A stretch of 64,000 nucleotides of DNA from Bradyrhizobium nitroreducens (GTDB lineage Bacteria > Pseudomonadota > Alphaproteobacteria > Rhizobiales > Xanthobacteraceae). The DNA is taken from positions 4,822,896 to 4,886,895 of the forward strand of contig NZ_LFJC01000003.1 in NCBI RefSeq assembly GCF_002776695.1, written 5' to 3'. The notes under the pieces are model-generated. The model searched no databases, was not told where the DNA came from, and was given only the letters and a program-made list of their open reading frames with translations. Positions 27,528-37,843 of this stretch are shown here, one piece after another. A program made the position numbers and the translations under genes. The stretch's first letter is position 1, and every line of letters begins with the position of its first letter.

Positions 27528-28478
27528 ATGGCCCGATACGTCGTCAACCGCCTGGCGCAGTCGATCATGCTGCTGGTGATCGTCTCCGCGATCGGCTTTG
27601 CCATCCTGCATCTGGCGCCGGGCGGTCCGCTCTCTCAGTTCGCGGCCTCCGCGCAGATGACGCAGGAGGATCTCGACCGCGTCACGAAACAGCTCGGGCT
27701 CGATCGGCCGCTGCCGATCCAGTATCTCGACTGGTTCGGCCGTATGGTGCGGGGCGACTGGGGCAAGTCGTATCGCGACGGCGAGGCGGTGCTGTCGGTG
27801 GTCTCCTCGCATCTTGGCGCCACGCTGGAGCTGATGGCGACGGCGACGATCATCGCGGTGCTGCTCGGCTGCTGGATCGGCATCCTTGGCGCGCTGCGGC
27901 GATACTCGCTGTTCGACACGCTGGCCACCGTCGGCGCCATGATCGCGCTGTCGATCCCGACCTTCTGGTTCGGCCTCGTCACCATCTACGTGTTCTCCGT
28001 CAAGCTCGGCTGGCTGCCAGCCGGCAACCGGCAGACTGTCGGCGACGGCTCCTTTCTCGACCTGTTGCACCATCTGATCGCGCCGGCGATGGTGCTGGCG
28101 CTGGTGGAGACCGCGATGTGGGGCCGCTTCATGCGCTCTTCGATGCTGGAGGTGATCAACCAGGACTACATCCGCACCGCGCGGGCCAAGGGCATGCCGG
28201 AATGGCGCATCCTCACCGTGCATGCGCTGCGCAACGCGCTGCTGCCGATGATCACGGTGGCGGGCCTGCAGTTTCCGACGCTGCTCGGCGGCGCGCTGGT
28301 GGCCGAGACCGTGTTCACCTGGCCCGGCATGGGGCGGCTGTTCCTCGATTCCATCGGCTACCGTGATTATCCCGTGGTGATGGGCATCCTGATGTTCTCT
28401 GCGACGATGGTGCTGATCGGCTCGCTGCTCGCCGACATCCTCTATGCCGTCGTCGATCCGCGCATCCGGGTGGGCTAG
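27528..28478 (+). CDS. ABC transporter permease (DppB type)
   Basis: 316 residues, six membrane helices. The start MARYVVNRLAQSIMLLVIVS and the EAA-loop region near residues 210-235 (YIRTARAKGMPEWRI) are typical of DppB/OppB inner-membrane subunits. It pairs with the DppC-type permease encoded 3 bp downstream. Confidence 0.95.
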   Translation: MARYVVNRLAQSIMLLVIVSAIGFAILHLAPGGPLSQFAASAQMTQEDLDRVTKQLGLDRPLPIQYLDWFGRMVRGDWGKSYRDGEAVLSVVSSHLGATLELMATATIIAVLLGCWIGILGALRRYSLFDTLATVGAMIALSIPTFWFGLVTIYVFSVKLGWLPAGNRQTVGDGSFLDLLHHLIAPAMVLALVETAMWGRFMRSSMLEVINQDYIRTARAKGMPEWRILTVHALRNALLPMITVAGLQFPTLLGGALVAETVFTWPGMGRLFLDSIGYRDYPVVMGILMFSATMVLIGSLLADILYAVVDPRIRVG

Positions 28479-28481
28479 GCG

Positions 28482-29357
28482 ATGACGGCTGCAACCCTCA
28501 CCTCGGCACAGCTCGCGCCCGGCCAGGCCGCATGGCGGCGCTTCCGCCGGCATCGCCTGGCGCTCGCCGGTGCCGTCATCATTCTGGTGCTCGTGCTCGG
28601 CTCGGCGATCGGTCCTTATCTGCTGCCGTTCGACGACACCTATATCGACATCATGAAGCGGTTCGCGCCGCCGCTGTCCGGCGCGCATATCCTCGGCACC
28701 GACGAGCTCGGCCGCGACGTGCTGGCGCGGCTGATGATGGGCGGCCGCGTCTCGCTCACGATCGGCATCGTCGCGATGGTGATCGCCATGGCCGTCGGCA
28801 TCGTCGTCGGTGCCTTTGCCGGCTTCTATGGCGGCGTGGTCGGCGCGGTGCTGATGCGGCTCGTCGATGCGGTGCTGTGCTTTCCGACCATCTTCCTGCT
28901 GCTTGCGCTGGCGGCGCTCACCGAGCCGGGTCTCGTCACCACCACCGTGCTGATCGCGGCGACCGCCTGGATGTGGGTGGCCCGCGTCGTCGAGGCCCAG
29001 GTCCGCTCGCTGCGGGAACGTGAGTTTGCGGTCGCCGCGCTCGCATTCGGCTCGTCGAATCTGCGGATCATGTTCCGCGAGCTCGTGCCCAACGCGATCG
29101 CACCGATCGTGGTCGCGGCGACGCTGAACGTCGCCAAGGCGATCCTGCTGGAATCCTATCTCAGCTATCTCGGCTACGGCGTCCAGCCGCCGGCTGCGAG
29201 CCTGGGCAACATGCTCAACAACGCGCAGATCTATCTCACCAGCGCGCCGTGGCTCGCGATTGCGCCGGGCGTTGCCATCACGCTGGCGGTGACCAGCTTC
29301 AACTTCCTCGGCGACGGCCTGCGCGACGCGCTCGATCCGCGCATGAACATCCCATGA
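28482..29357 (+). CDS. ABC transporter permease (DppC type)
   Basis: 291 residues. An N-terminal cytoplasmic segment leads to the first helix; GTDELGRDVLARLMMGGRVSL is the conserved DppC/OppC motif and the EAA loop lies in EFAVAALAFGSSNLRIMF. Starts 3 bp after the DppB-type gene. Confidence 0.95.
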   Translation: MTAATLTSAQLAPGQAAWRRFRRHRLALAGAVIILVLVLGSAIGPYLLPFDDTYIDIMKRFAPPLSGAHILGTDELGRDVLARLMMGGRVSLTIGIVAMVIAMAVGIVVGAFAGFYGGVVGAVLMRLVDAVLCFPTIFLLLALAALTEPGLVTTTVLIAATAWMWVARVVEAQVRSLREREFAVAALAFGSSNLRIMFRELVPNAIAPIVVAATLNVAKAILLESYLSYLGYGVQPPAASLGNMLNNAQIYLTSAPWLAIAPGVAITLAVTSFNFLGDGLRDALDPRMNIP

Positions 29358-29396
29358 CACGTAAGACTCGATCGAACCAGCTTCCAGGAGTGCCCC

Positions 29397-30725
29397 ATGT
29401 CCCCGCCGCTCAACCGTATCAATAGCGACGATCGCCTGCCGGCGCAGGTGGACGTCGTCGTCATCGGCGGCGGCGTGATCGGCGTCTCCGCGGCCTATCA
29501 TCTGGCGAAGAAGGGTCACTCGGTCGCGCTGGTCGAGAAGGGCCATGTCGGCGGCGAGCAGTCGAGCCGCAATTGGGGCTGGTGCCGCCAGCAGGGCCGC
29601 GCGCGGGAGGAGATCCCGCTGGCCCGCGAGGCGCTGCGGCTGTGGGAGGACATGCAGAACGACGCCGGCGTCGATGCCGGCTTCCGCCGCACCGGCGTCT
29701 TGTTCCTGACCAAGAGCAAGGACGAGCTCGCGAGCTGGGAGCGATGGGCCGCCGTTGCGCGCGAGATGCAGGTTCACTCGACCGTGCTGACGCCGGCCGA
29801 GGTCGCCGAGCGCATGCCGGGCAATACCGACACCTGGGTCGGCGGCCTGCACACGCCGAGTGACGGCCGCGCCGAGCCGTCGATGGCCGTGCCCGCGCTC
29901 GCCACTGCCGCGCGAAAACACGGCGTCACCATCCATCAGGGCTGTGCGGCGCGCGGGCTGGAGACGACGGGCGGGCGCGTCAGCGCCGTCGTCACCGAGA
30001 AGGGCACCATCCGCACGCAATCCGTGCTGCTGTCGGGCGGCGCGTGGTCGTCGCTGTTCTGCCGCCGTCACGGCATCGAGCTGCCGATCGGTCTCGTCAA
30101 CGCCACCGCGTGCCGCACCGCTCCGGGACCGGAGATCACCGCGGGCGCACTCGGCACTGACTTCTATTGCATCCGCCGCCGCCTCGACGGCGGCTACACG
30201 CTGGCGCTGCGCAATCGCGGCACCGTCGAATTGTCGCCGGACCTGCTCCGCTACGCCTGGACCTTCTGGCCGACCTATCTGCATCGCAAGAACGGGTTGA
30301 AACTGTCGTTCGGCAAGTCGTTCTTCGACCAGCTCATGCGCGGCACCAGTTGGAGCTTCGACAAGCCGTCGCCGTTCGAGACCGAGCGGGTGCGCGATCC
30401 CGCGCCCGACATGTCGCTGGTCAATTCGGCGCTCGCGGCGCTGATCAAGGCCAACCCCGATCTGAAGGACATCGAGATCGCGGAAGCCTGGGGCGGCACC
30501 ATCGACTGCACGCCCGACACGATCCCGGTGATCTCGCCGGTCGATGCGCTGCCCGGCTTCTTCCTCGCCACCGGCTTCTCCGGCCACGGCTTCGGCATCG
30601 GCCCCGCCGCCGGCAAGCTCGCCGCCGACATCGTCACCGGCACCACGCCGCTGGTCGATCCCGAGCCCTACAGCCACAAGCGCATGATCGACGGCCGCCG
30701 GCTGGCGCCGGTCAGCCCGTTCTGA
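29397..30725 (+). CDS. FAD-dependent amine/amino-acid oxidoreductase (DAO family)
   Basis: 442 residues. FAD-binding GxGxxG is in VVVIGGGVIGVSAAYHLAKKG, and the C-terminus closes the FAD site with GFFLATGFSGHGFGIGPAAG. NWGWCRQQGR after the first helix is a family hallmark. Such enzymes oxidise secondary or primary amines (sarcosine, glycine, D-amino acids, opines) to imines. Its position inside an import operon suggests that the imported compound is its substrate. No signal peptide, so cytoplasmic. Confidence 0.9.
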   Translation: MSPPLNRINSDDRLPAQVDVVVIGGGVIGVSAAYHLAKKGHSVALVEKGHVGGEQSSRNWGWCRQQGRAREEIPLAREALRLWEDMQNDAGVDAGFRRTGVLFLTKSKDELASWERWAAVAREMQVHSTVLTPAEVAERMPGNTDTWVGGLHTPSDGRAEPSMAVPALATAARKHGVTIHQGCAARGLETTGGRVSAVVTEKGTIRTQSVLLSGGAWSSLFCRRHGIELPIGLVNATACRTAPGPEITAGALGTDFYCIRRRLDGGYTLALRNRGTVELSPDLLRYAWTFWPTYLHRKNGLKLSFGKSFFDQLMRGTSWSFDKPSPFETERVRDPAPDMSLVNSALAALIKANPDLKDIEIAEAWGGTIDCTPDTIPVISPVDALPGFFLATGFSGHGFGIGPAAGKLAADIVTGTTPLVDPEPYSHKRMIDGRRLAPVSPF

Positions 30726-30732
30726 GGGCCGC

Positions 30733-31659
30733 ATGACGGTTCTCTACAAGGCCAACATGGTTCGCGGTGCGGAGTGGGCGCGCTTTTTCGCCGAGCGCGC
30801 GCCCGATCTGCCGTTCCGACTCTGGCCTGACATCGGCGATCCCGCCGACGTCCGCTACCTCGTGGCCTGGGTGCCGCCCGACGACATCGCGGCGACGTTC
30901 CCCAACATCGAGCTGGTGTTCTCGGTCGGCGCGGGCGTCGACCAGTTCGATGCCACGAAGGTCCCGGCACATATTCCGCTGGTCCGCATGCTGGAGCCCG
31001 GGATTGCCGAGACCATGGTTGAATATGTCACCATGGCCGTGCTGGCCTTGCATCGCGACCTCCTCGATTTCATCAGCCAGCAGAGAGAGCAGGTCTGGCG
31101 CGAGATCCGGATCACGCCGGCCAGGCGCCGACGCGTCGGCGTGATGGGGCTCGGCCAGCTCGGGCAGGCGGTGCTCGATCGCCTCAAGGCGTTTGGCTTT
31201 CCGCTGTCAGGCTGGAATCGCTCGCCGCGCGAGATCGATGGCGTCACCTGTTATGCCGGTGCCGACGCGCTGCCAGGCTTCCTTGCGCAGAGCGACATCC
31301 TCATTTGCCTGCTGCCGCTGACCGACGAGACACGCGGCATCCTCAATGCCGATCTGTTCGCGCGCCTGCCGCGCGGCGCGTCCCTGGTGAACGTCGGGCG
31401 TGGCCTGCACCTCGTCGAGGCCGATCTTCTCGCCGCCCTTGATAGCGGTGCAATGTCGGGTGCGGTGCTCGACGTCACCGAACCCGAGCCGCTGCCTGAG
31501 GCACATCCGTTCTGGAGCCATCCGCGCATCCTGCTGACACCGCACAATGCAGCCATGACCGCGCCGGATACGGCCGTCGATTTCGTGCTCGATGTCATCG
31601 GCCGTCACCGCCGTGGCGAGGAATTGCCGGGGCGTGTCGATCGCACGCGCGGCTATTAG
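30733..31659 (+). CDS. D-2-hydroxyacid dehydrogenase (GhrA-type glyoxylate/hydroxypyruvate reductase)
   Basis: 308 residues. The NAD(P)-binding motif is VGVMGLGQLGQAV, and the catalytic Arg, Glu and His fall in NVGRGLHLVE, TEPEPLP and LLTPHNAAMT. GhrA-type enzymes reduce glyoxylate and hydroxypyruvate. Directly after an amine oxidase, the plausible step is removal of the 2-oxo acid released by that enzyme (inference). Starts 7 bp after the oxidase stop. Confidence 0.9.
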   Translation: MTVLYKANMVRGAEWARFFAERAPDLPFRLWPDIGDPADVRYLVAWVPPDDIAATFPNIELVFSVGAGVDQFDATKVPAHIPLVRMLEPGIAETMVEYVTMAVLALHRDLLDFISQQREQVWREIRITPARRRRVGVMGLGQLGQAVLDRLKAFGFPLSGWNRSPREIDGVTCYAGADALPGFLAQSDILICLLPLTDETRGILNADLFARLPRGASLVNVGRGLHLVEADLLAALDSGAMSGAVLDVTEPEPLPEAHPFWSHPRILLTPHNAAMTAPDTAVDFVLDVIGRHRRGEELPGRVDRTRGY

Positions 31660-31668
31660 GACACTCGC

Positions 31669-33537
<1,869 letters not shown>

Positions 33538-33631
33538 AGCGCATCACGAATTGACGCGCGGGCGGTGTCGTTTTCGGACGTGATCTTCTTATTCGGGTCG
33601 CCTTGCGAGAGCGCGGTCGTTATGTTGCGGA

Positions 33632-34231
33632 ATGCTCGATTTCGCCGCCCAGTACGAGGCCTTCAAACGCCGCGACCCGGCTTGGGACGGAATCGTTTTC
33701 GTCGCGGTCAAGACCACCGGCGTCTATTGCCGTCCAGTGTGCCGGGTGCGAACGCCGTTGCCGCGCAACGTTTCATTCCATCGAAGCGCCGCATCTGCAG
33801 AGCGCGCCGGCTTCAGGCCGTGCCTGCGATGTCGACCGGAAACGGCTCCGTTCTGTCCGGCTTGGAGGGGTACCAGGACGACAGTCGAGCGTGCGCTGGC
33901 GCTGATCGAACAGGGAGCGCTCGACCGAGACACGGTCGATCGGCTTGCGCAGCGCCTTGGTGTGGGAGGGCGTCACCTTTCGCGCCTCTTTGCCGAACAT
34001 CTTGATGCCTCTCCGTTGCAGGTTGCGCTGTCGCTGCGCGTTCGCCGAGCGAAGCGGCTGCTCGACAATACCGACCTTTCGATCCGGTTGGTCGCCGAGC
34101 GCGCTGGCTTTTCGAGCCCCAGGCGACTCAATGCTGCGTTTGCGCGGCTCTATGGCCGGCCGCCGTCGGCGCTGCGAAAGAGAATGTCGCCAAATGCCGA
34201 GGCTGAACGAACGAAGGGGAGAATGTGGTGA
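33632..34231 (+). CDS. Ada-type regulator: methylphosphotriester acceptor domain plus AraC HTH
   Basis: 199 residues. The N-terminal AdaA zinc domain has Cys33, Cys37, Cys64 and Cys67 (GVYCRPVC, FRPCLRC), the same spacing as the four zinc cysteines of E. coli Ada, where the first takes the methyl group. An AraC-type HTH domain follows (about 85-185). The O6-methylguanine transferase domain of full Ada and the AlkA glycosylase domain are both missing, so it is an AdaA-like sensor of DNA methylation damage. Its end overlaps the next gene by 7 bp. Confidence 0.88.
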   Translation: MLDFAAQYEAFKRRDPAWDGIVFVAVKTTGVYCRPVCRVRTPLPRNVSFHRSAASAERAGFRPCLRCRPETAPFCPAWRGTRTTVERALALIEQGALDRDTVDRLAQRLGVGGRHLSRLFAEHLDASPLQVALSLRVRRAKRLLDNTDLSIRLVAERAGFSSPRRLNAAFARLYGRPPSALRKRMSPNAEAERTKGRMW

Positions 34232-34698
34232 TCGACAAGAATTATGGGACGGTGAGCGCGGAGCAGCAAAGACAATTGAGTGGTTTGGAGTTCGTCCGCG
34301 GACTGGCGACAGGCGAGCTTCCTCTCAATACGATTGCCCGGACACTCGGTTACGATGTGGCTCACGCGGAGAGCGGTCGTGTCGTCGTCTCGATGCAGCC
34401 GACTGACGATCACCTCAATCCGGCGGGCACCGTGCACGGTGGATTGACGGCGACGCTGCTGGATAGTTGCATGGGGCTGGCGGTTCAGACGATGCTCGAC
34501 AAGGGCATCTCGCAGACGACGCTGGAGTTCAAGATCTCGCTGCTGCGACCGATCACCCCGCAGACCGGCCTGATCACGGCGGAAGGGAAGGTACTGAACT
34601 GCGGCCGCCGTATCGGCACTGCCGAAGGACGGGTCGTCGATGCCCATGGACGTCTGCTCGCGCATGGCACAACGACGTGCCTCATCTTTCCAAACTGA
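34225..34698 (+). CDS. PaaI-type thioesterase (hotdog fold)
   Basis: 157 residues beginning at GTG 34225 (or GTG 34228), with AAGGGGAG upstream as ribosome site. The hotdog motif is HLNPAGTVHGGLTATLLDSCMGLAV, whose HGG and Asp are the conserved features of PaaI/YdiI thioesterases that hydrolyse acyl-CoA. It overlaps the Ada-type gene, so it is translationally coupled; a link between alkylation response and thioesterase is not obvious from known biology. Confidence 0.88.
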   Translation: MVIDKNYGTVSAEQQRQLSGLEFVRGLATGELPLNTIARTLGYDVAHAESGRVVVSMQPTDDHLNPAGTVHGGLTATLLDSCMGLAVQTMLDKGISQTTLEFKISLLRPITPQTGLITAEGKVLNCGRRIGTAEGRVVDAHGRLLAHGTTTCLIFPN

Positions 34699-34737
34699 TA
34701 GCGTCGTTCGATCGCCCTGACGAACGGCGCAAATGCC

Positions 34738-35961
34738 TCACGAGTTCACGTGCACGAAGTCCCGCAGCAGCGGATAGATCTCGTTGTTCCAGCGTCGGCC
34801 TGAGAACACGCCGTAATGGCCGACGCCGGCCTGCATGTGGTGCACCCTGCGGTAGGCGCGCACGCCGGTGCAGAGGTCCTGCGCGGCGAGCGTCTGGCCG
34901 ATCGAGCAGATGTCGTCCTTCTCGCCCTCGACCGTCATCAGCCCCATCCGGCTGACGGCTTTTGTGTTCACGGGACGGCCGCGATGCATCAACTTGCCCT
35001 GCGGCAGCAGATGCTCCTGGAACACGTCGCGCACGGTCTCTATGTAGAACTCTGCGGGTAAGTCCATCACGGCGAAATATTCGTCGTAGAAGGTCTTGAT
35101 GGTCGCGGCCTTTTCCTTCTCGCCCTTGGCGATGTGGTTGGCGAGGTCCATGTGCTGCTTGATGTGGCGCTCGAGATTCATCGAGACGAAGGCGGTGAGC
35201 TGCACGAAGCCGGGATAGACTTTTCGCAACGCGCCGCGGCATTGCACCGGCACGTAGTTGATCAGGTTCTGCTCGAACCATTCGATCGGCTTGCTCTTGG
35301 CGAAGTCGTTGACCCTGGTCGGCTGGATGCGGGTGTCGATGGGGCCTGCCATCAGCGTCAGCGTCGCCGGGCGCGAGGGATGGTTGTCCTCGCACATGAT
35401 CGCGGCGGCCGCGAGCGCCGACACCGACGGCTGGCAGATCGCGACCATGTGCGGGCGTGGGCCGAGCTGGCCCAGGAAGTCGATGAGATGCTCGGTGTAG
35501 TCGTCGAGCCCGAAACGGCCCTCGCTGCGCGGGATGTCGCGCGGATTGTGCCAGTCGGTGATGTAGACGTCGTGGTCCTGGAGCAGCGTCTGCACGGTGC
35601 CGCGCAACAGCGTCGCGAAATGGCCGGACATCGGCGCCACCAGCAGCATGCGCGGCTGCTCGCCCACGCCCTCCTTCCTGAAGTGCAGCAGCGAGCCGAA
35701 CGGCGTCGCGTAGGCGATCTCCTCGGTGACGGCGACTTCGCGATTGCCCACCCTGACGCTGTCGATGCCGTAGGCGGGACGGTGGTAGGTCAGGGTGGAG
35801 CGCGAGATCAGCTCCAGCGCCGCCGACAGCCGGCCGACCACCTGATCCGACATGCCCTGCGGCACCAGATTGAGGAATTTGAGTGCGGACGAAGCCCCGG
35901 CGCGCCACGGCGCGGTCAGGTCCATGTGGTTCTGAAAGGCCTGATAATACATCGACATCAT
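34738..35961 (-). CDS. phaZ: Intracellular polyhydroxyalkanoate depolymerase
   Basis: 407 residues from ATG 35961; Met2 and Met4 are alternatives. It degrades stored poly-3-hydroxybutyrate granules. The nucleophile is Cys176 in VAICQPSVSA, the lipase-box-like motif with Cys typical of PhaZ; the Asp is in VEGEKDDIC and the His in GVGHYGVFSG. N-terminal helices (MYYQAFQNHMDL, then TAPWR) match the PhaZ family. No phaC or phasin gene is adjacent. The C-terminal ending WNNEIYPLLRDFV is typical. Confidence 0.94.
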   Translation of the reverse strand: MMSMYYQAFQNHMDLTAPWRAGASSALKFLNLVPQGMSDQVVGRLSAALELISRSTLTYHRPAYGIDSVRVGNREVAVTEEIAYATPFGSLLHFRKEGVGEQPRMLLVAPMSGHFATLLRGTVQTLLQDHDVYITDWHNPRDIPRSEGRFGLDDYTEHLIDFLGQLGPRPHMVAICQPSVSALAAAAIMCEDNHPSRPATLTLMAGPIDTRIQPTRVNDFAKSKPIEWFEQNLINYVPVQCRGALRKVYPGFVQLTAFVSMNLERHIKQHMDLANHIAKGEKEKAATIKTFYDEYFAVMDLPAEFYIETVRDVFQEHLLPQGKLMHRGRPVNTKAVSRMGLMTVEGEKDDICSIGQTLAAQDLCTGVRAYRRVHHMQAGVGHYGVFSGRRWNNEIYPLLRDFVHVNS

Positions 35962-36132
35962 GCTGAAACGCCTACCTCTCTCATGTCGTGATGCAATATC
36001 GAAGCCAGACCGGAGCCGGACCGCCCGGAAAATTGGCACGTCGCTTGCTGCTCTCTGGGCGGGAAGCACAGGACACCGGCTGGCCCGCGCGGCGGCGCGG
36101 CGCCCGCGATCAGGCGTTAAGGGAAGAGCCAC

Positions 36133-36789
36133 ATGGCAAAGGCGACACTGACCATCAGCAGCAAGAATTATTCGTCCTGGTCGCTGCGTGGCTGGCTGCT
36201 GGCGAAATTCTCCGGGCTCGATTTCGAGGAAATCGTCACCGCGCCGGACGATCCGTCGGCGCGCGCGGAAATCCTGCTGCTGTCGTCGTCGATCCTGGTG
36301 CCGTGCCTGCGGCACGAGGGCGCGGTGGTCTGGGATACGCTGGCGATTGCCGAATATCTCAACGAGGTGATGCCGGCCGCCGGCCTGTTGCCTGATGACC
36401 GCGTGCAGCGCGCCCATTGCCGCGCGATCTCGGGCGAAATCCATTCCGGCTTCACCACGCTGCGGGCCTCGCTGCCGGTGAATCTGAAAGGGCATTTTCC
36501 CGGCTTCAAGATCTGGTCGCGTGCCCAGGCCGACATCGACCGCGTCTGGTCGATCTGGCGTGACTGCCTTGAGAGGTCGGGCGGCCCGTTCCTGTTCGGG
36601 GGGAGGCGCACCATGGCGGACGCGATGTACGCGCCCGTGGTGACCCGCTTCGTCACCTATGACGTCAAGCTGGAGCCGCGGCTGAAGGCCTATGCCGACA
36701 CCATCATGGCGATGCCCGAAATGGCCGAATGGATCGCGGCCGCGCGGGAGGAGCCGGCCGAGATCGAGGAGCTCGAGGTCGAATATTAG
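36133..36789 (+). CDS. Glutathione S-transferase family protein
   Basis: 218 residues. Thioredoxin-like N-domain (NYSSWSLRGWLLAKFSGLDF) with the catalytic Ser-type residues in SSWSLR, cis-Pro in ILVPCL, and a following VVWDTLAIAEYLNE; an all-helical C-domain from about 85. GSTs conjugate or isomerise with glutathione; the substrate is unknown. Divergent from phaZ. Confidence 0.92.
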   Translation: MAKATLTISSKNYSSWSLRGWLLAKFSGLDFEEIVTAPDDPSARAEILLLSSSILVPCLRHEGAVVWDTLAIAEYLNEVMPAAGLLPDDRVQRAHCRAISGEIHSGFTTLRASLPVNLKGHFPGFKIWSRAQADIDRVWSIWRDCLERSGGPFLFGGRRTMADAMYAPVVTRFVTYDVKLEPRLKAYADTIMAMPEMAEWIAAAREEPAEIEELEVEY

Positions 36790-37071
36790 GCAGTCCTGAC
36801 GCGGCCTTGCCTGTTTCGGGGGCGGGACCGGTCGCGGCGGTCTGGGCGAGCTATGCCCTTGTCCGGATTAACCTTTGGCGCCCGTTTCGGGTCGCTGCCG
36901 TTCGCCCCGCCGCACAGATGTTGTACGCATCTGCACAGCCGCACCGACATCTAGCCGTGAACAGGTGCGTACACGGTCGTTCGGCTGATTCGGACGTGAT
37001 TCGTTCGGGCCGCGTTCCGAAGGTTAAGGCGGAGCGCGGCGCCGTTGCATTTTGGAACAGCCATGGAGGCT
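36790..37071. other. 282-bp gap without a gene
   Basis: I see no credible frame. The only structure is a 7-bp inverted pair GTACGCA / TGCGTAC (about 36925 and 36965) around a C-rich centre. It separates the GST gene from a convergent small gene. Confidence 0.4.
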
Positions 37072-37296
37072 TCAGGCGGCCCCGCGCTGCTTCACGCGCG
37101 GCAGGCGCCAGCCGATGACGGTCGCTTCGACCGCAATGCCCGCCTCATGGTTCTGCCAGCGTCCCTCGACATAGCGGCAGGCGAACGGCAGTTGGTACGT
37201 CCCGCTGTGGTCCTCGCACAGCACCTCGAGCGCCAGGCCCGGCGGTGGTTCTCCGGCGCCGTCGAATTCCGCCAATCGTCTATCGCGCGTTGCCAT
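37072..37296 (-). CDS. Small conserved-type hypothetical protein
   Basis: 74 residues, start ATG 37296 with GGGGAG about 8 bp upstream. Acidic first half with two Cys (LEVLCEDHSG, PFACRYVEGRW) and a basic tail. I recognise no domain. Codon use looks coding. No membrane segment. Confidence 0.65.
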   Translation of the reverse strand: MATRDRRLAEFDGAGEPPPGLALEVLCEDHSGTYQLPFACRYVEGRWQNHEAGIAVEATVIGWRLPRVKQRGAA

Positions 37297-37480
37297 TCCA
37301 AAAATCTCCCCTAATCAAAGCCGCGGAAAGAGCGCCCACTTCTTCCGCGTGCGGATCATCGTTCCCCGTCCGAGGGAACGGATGCAAGCTCAACGCGAGA
37401 ATGCGGTACCAGTGTGGTAGCCTCTGGCGGCTGCGCGCAAACAGCGCACATTGCCGTGATCGAATGGACGAGGAACCTGC

Positions 37481-37834
37481 ATGCTGCTTCGAAACGCCGG
37501 GCTTTGTTTCGCGATATTGCTGCTCGCAACGCTGGCGGATGCGCCGGTGCACGCGCAGGACGTGCCCGGCATCGAGATCTGCACGGTCGAGAAGACCATG
37601 GAGCGGCGCACCAGCTGCCTGCAGAGCAATGTCGACTTCCTGCAGAAGACGATCACCAAGCTCACGCTCGACCATCAGCAGAAGCTGGACGCAGCCAACC
37701 GTCAGATCGACGCGCTGAAGGTGACGCTCGCAGGCTTGCAGAAGACGATCGGCGATCTCCAGACGGCGCAAGCGAAGCAGGCGGACGATCTGAAAAAGAA
37801 GCAGGACGCGCCGCCCAAGGACGCCGCGAAATAG
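37481..37834 (+). CDS. Small exported coiled-coil protein
   Basis: 117 residues with a signal peptide (1-25, ending VHAQ) and then a charged helical body with heptad-like spacing (QKTITKLTLDHQQKLDAANRQ, ALKVTLAGLQ) suggesting a coiled coil, with a Lys-rich tail. Two cysteines lie before the coil (EICTVEK, TSCLQ). Function unknown; periplasmic by prediction. Convergent with the enolase-superfamily gene. Confidence 0.75.
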   Translation: MLLRNAGLCFAILLLATLADAPVHAQDVPGIEICTVEKTMERRTSCLQSNVDFLQKTITKLTLDHQQKLDAANRQIDALKVTLAGLQKTIGDLQTAQAKQADDLKKKQDAPPKDAAK

Positions 37835-37843
37835 AGGCGGCCA

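Noticed and set aside
25917..30734. A 1605-codon open frame on the minus strand over the ABC operon
   Set aside because: It lies antisense to well-recognised genes, and its translation is low-complexity Arg/Asp/His/Gln-rich text without domains. It comes from high G+C codon use in the true frame.
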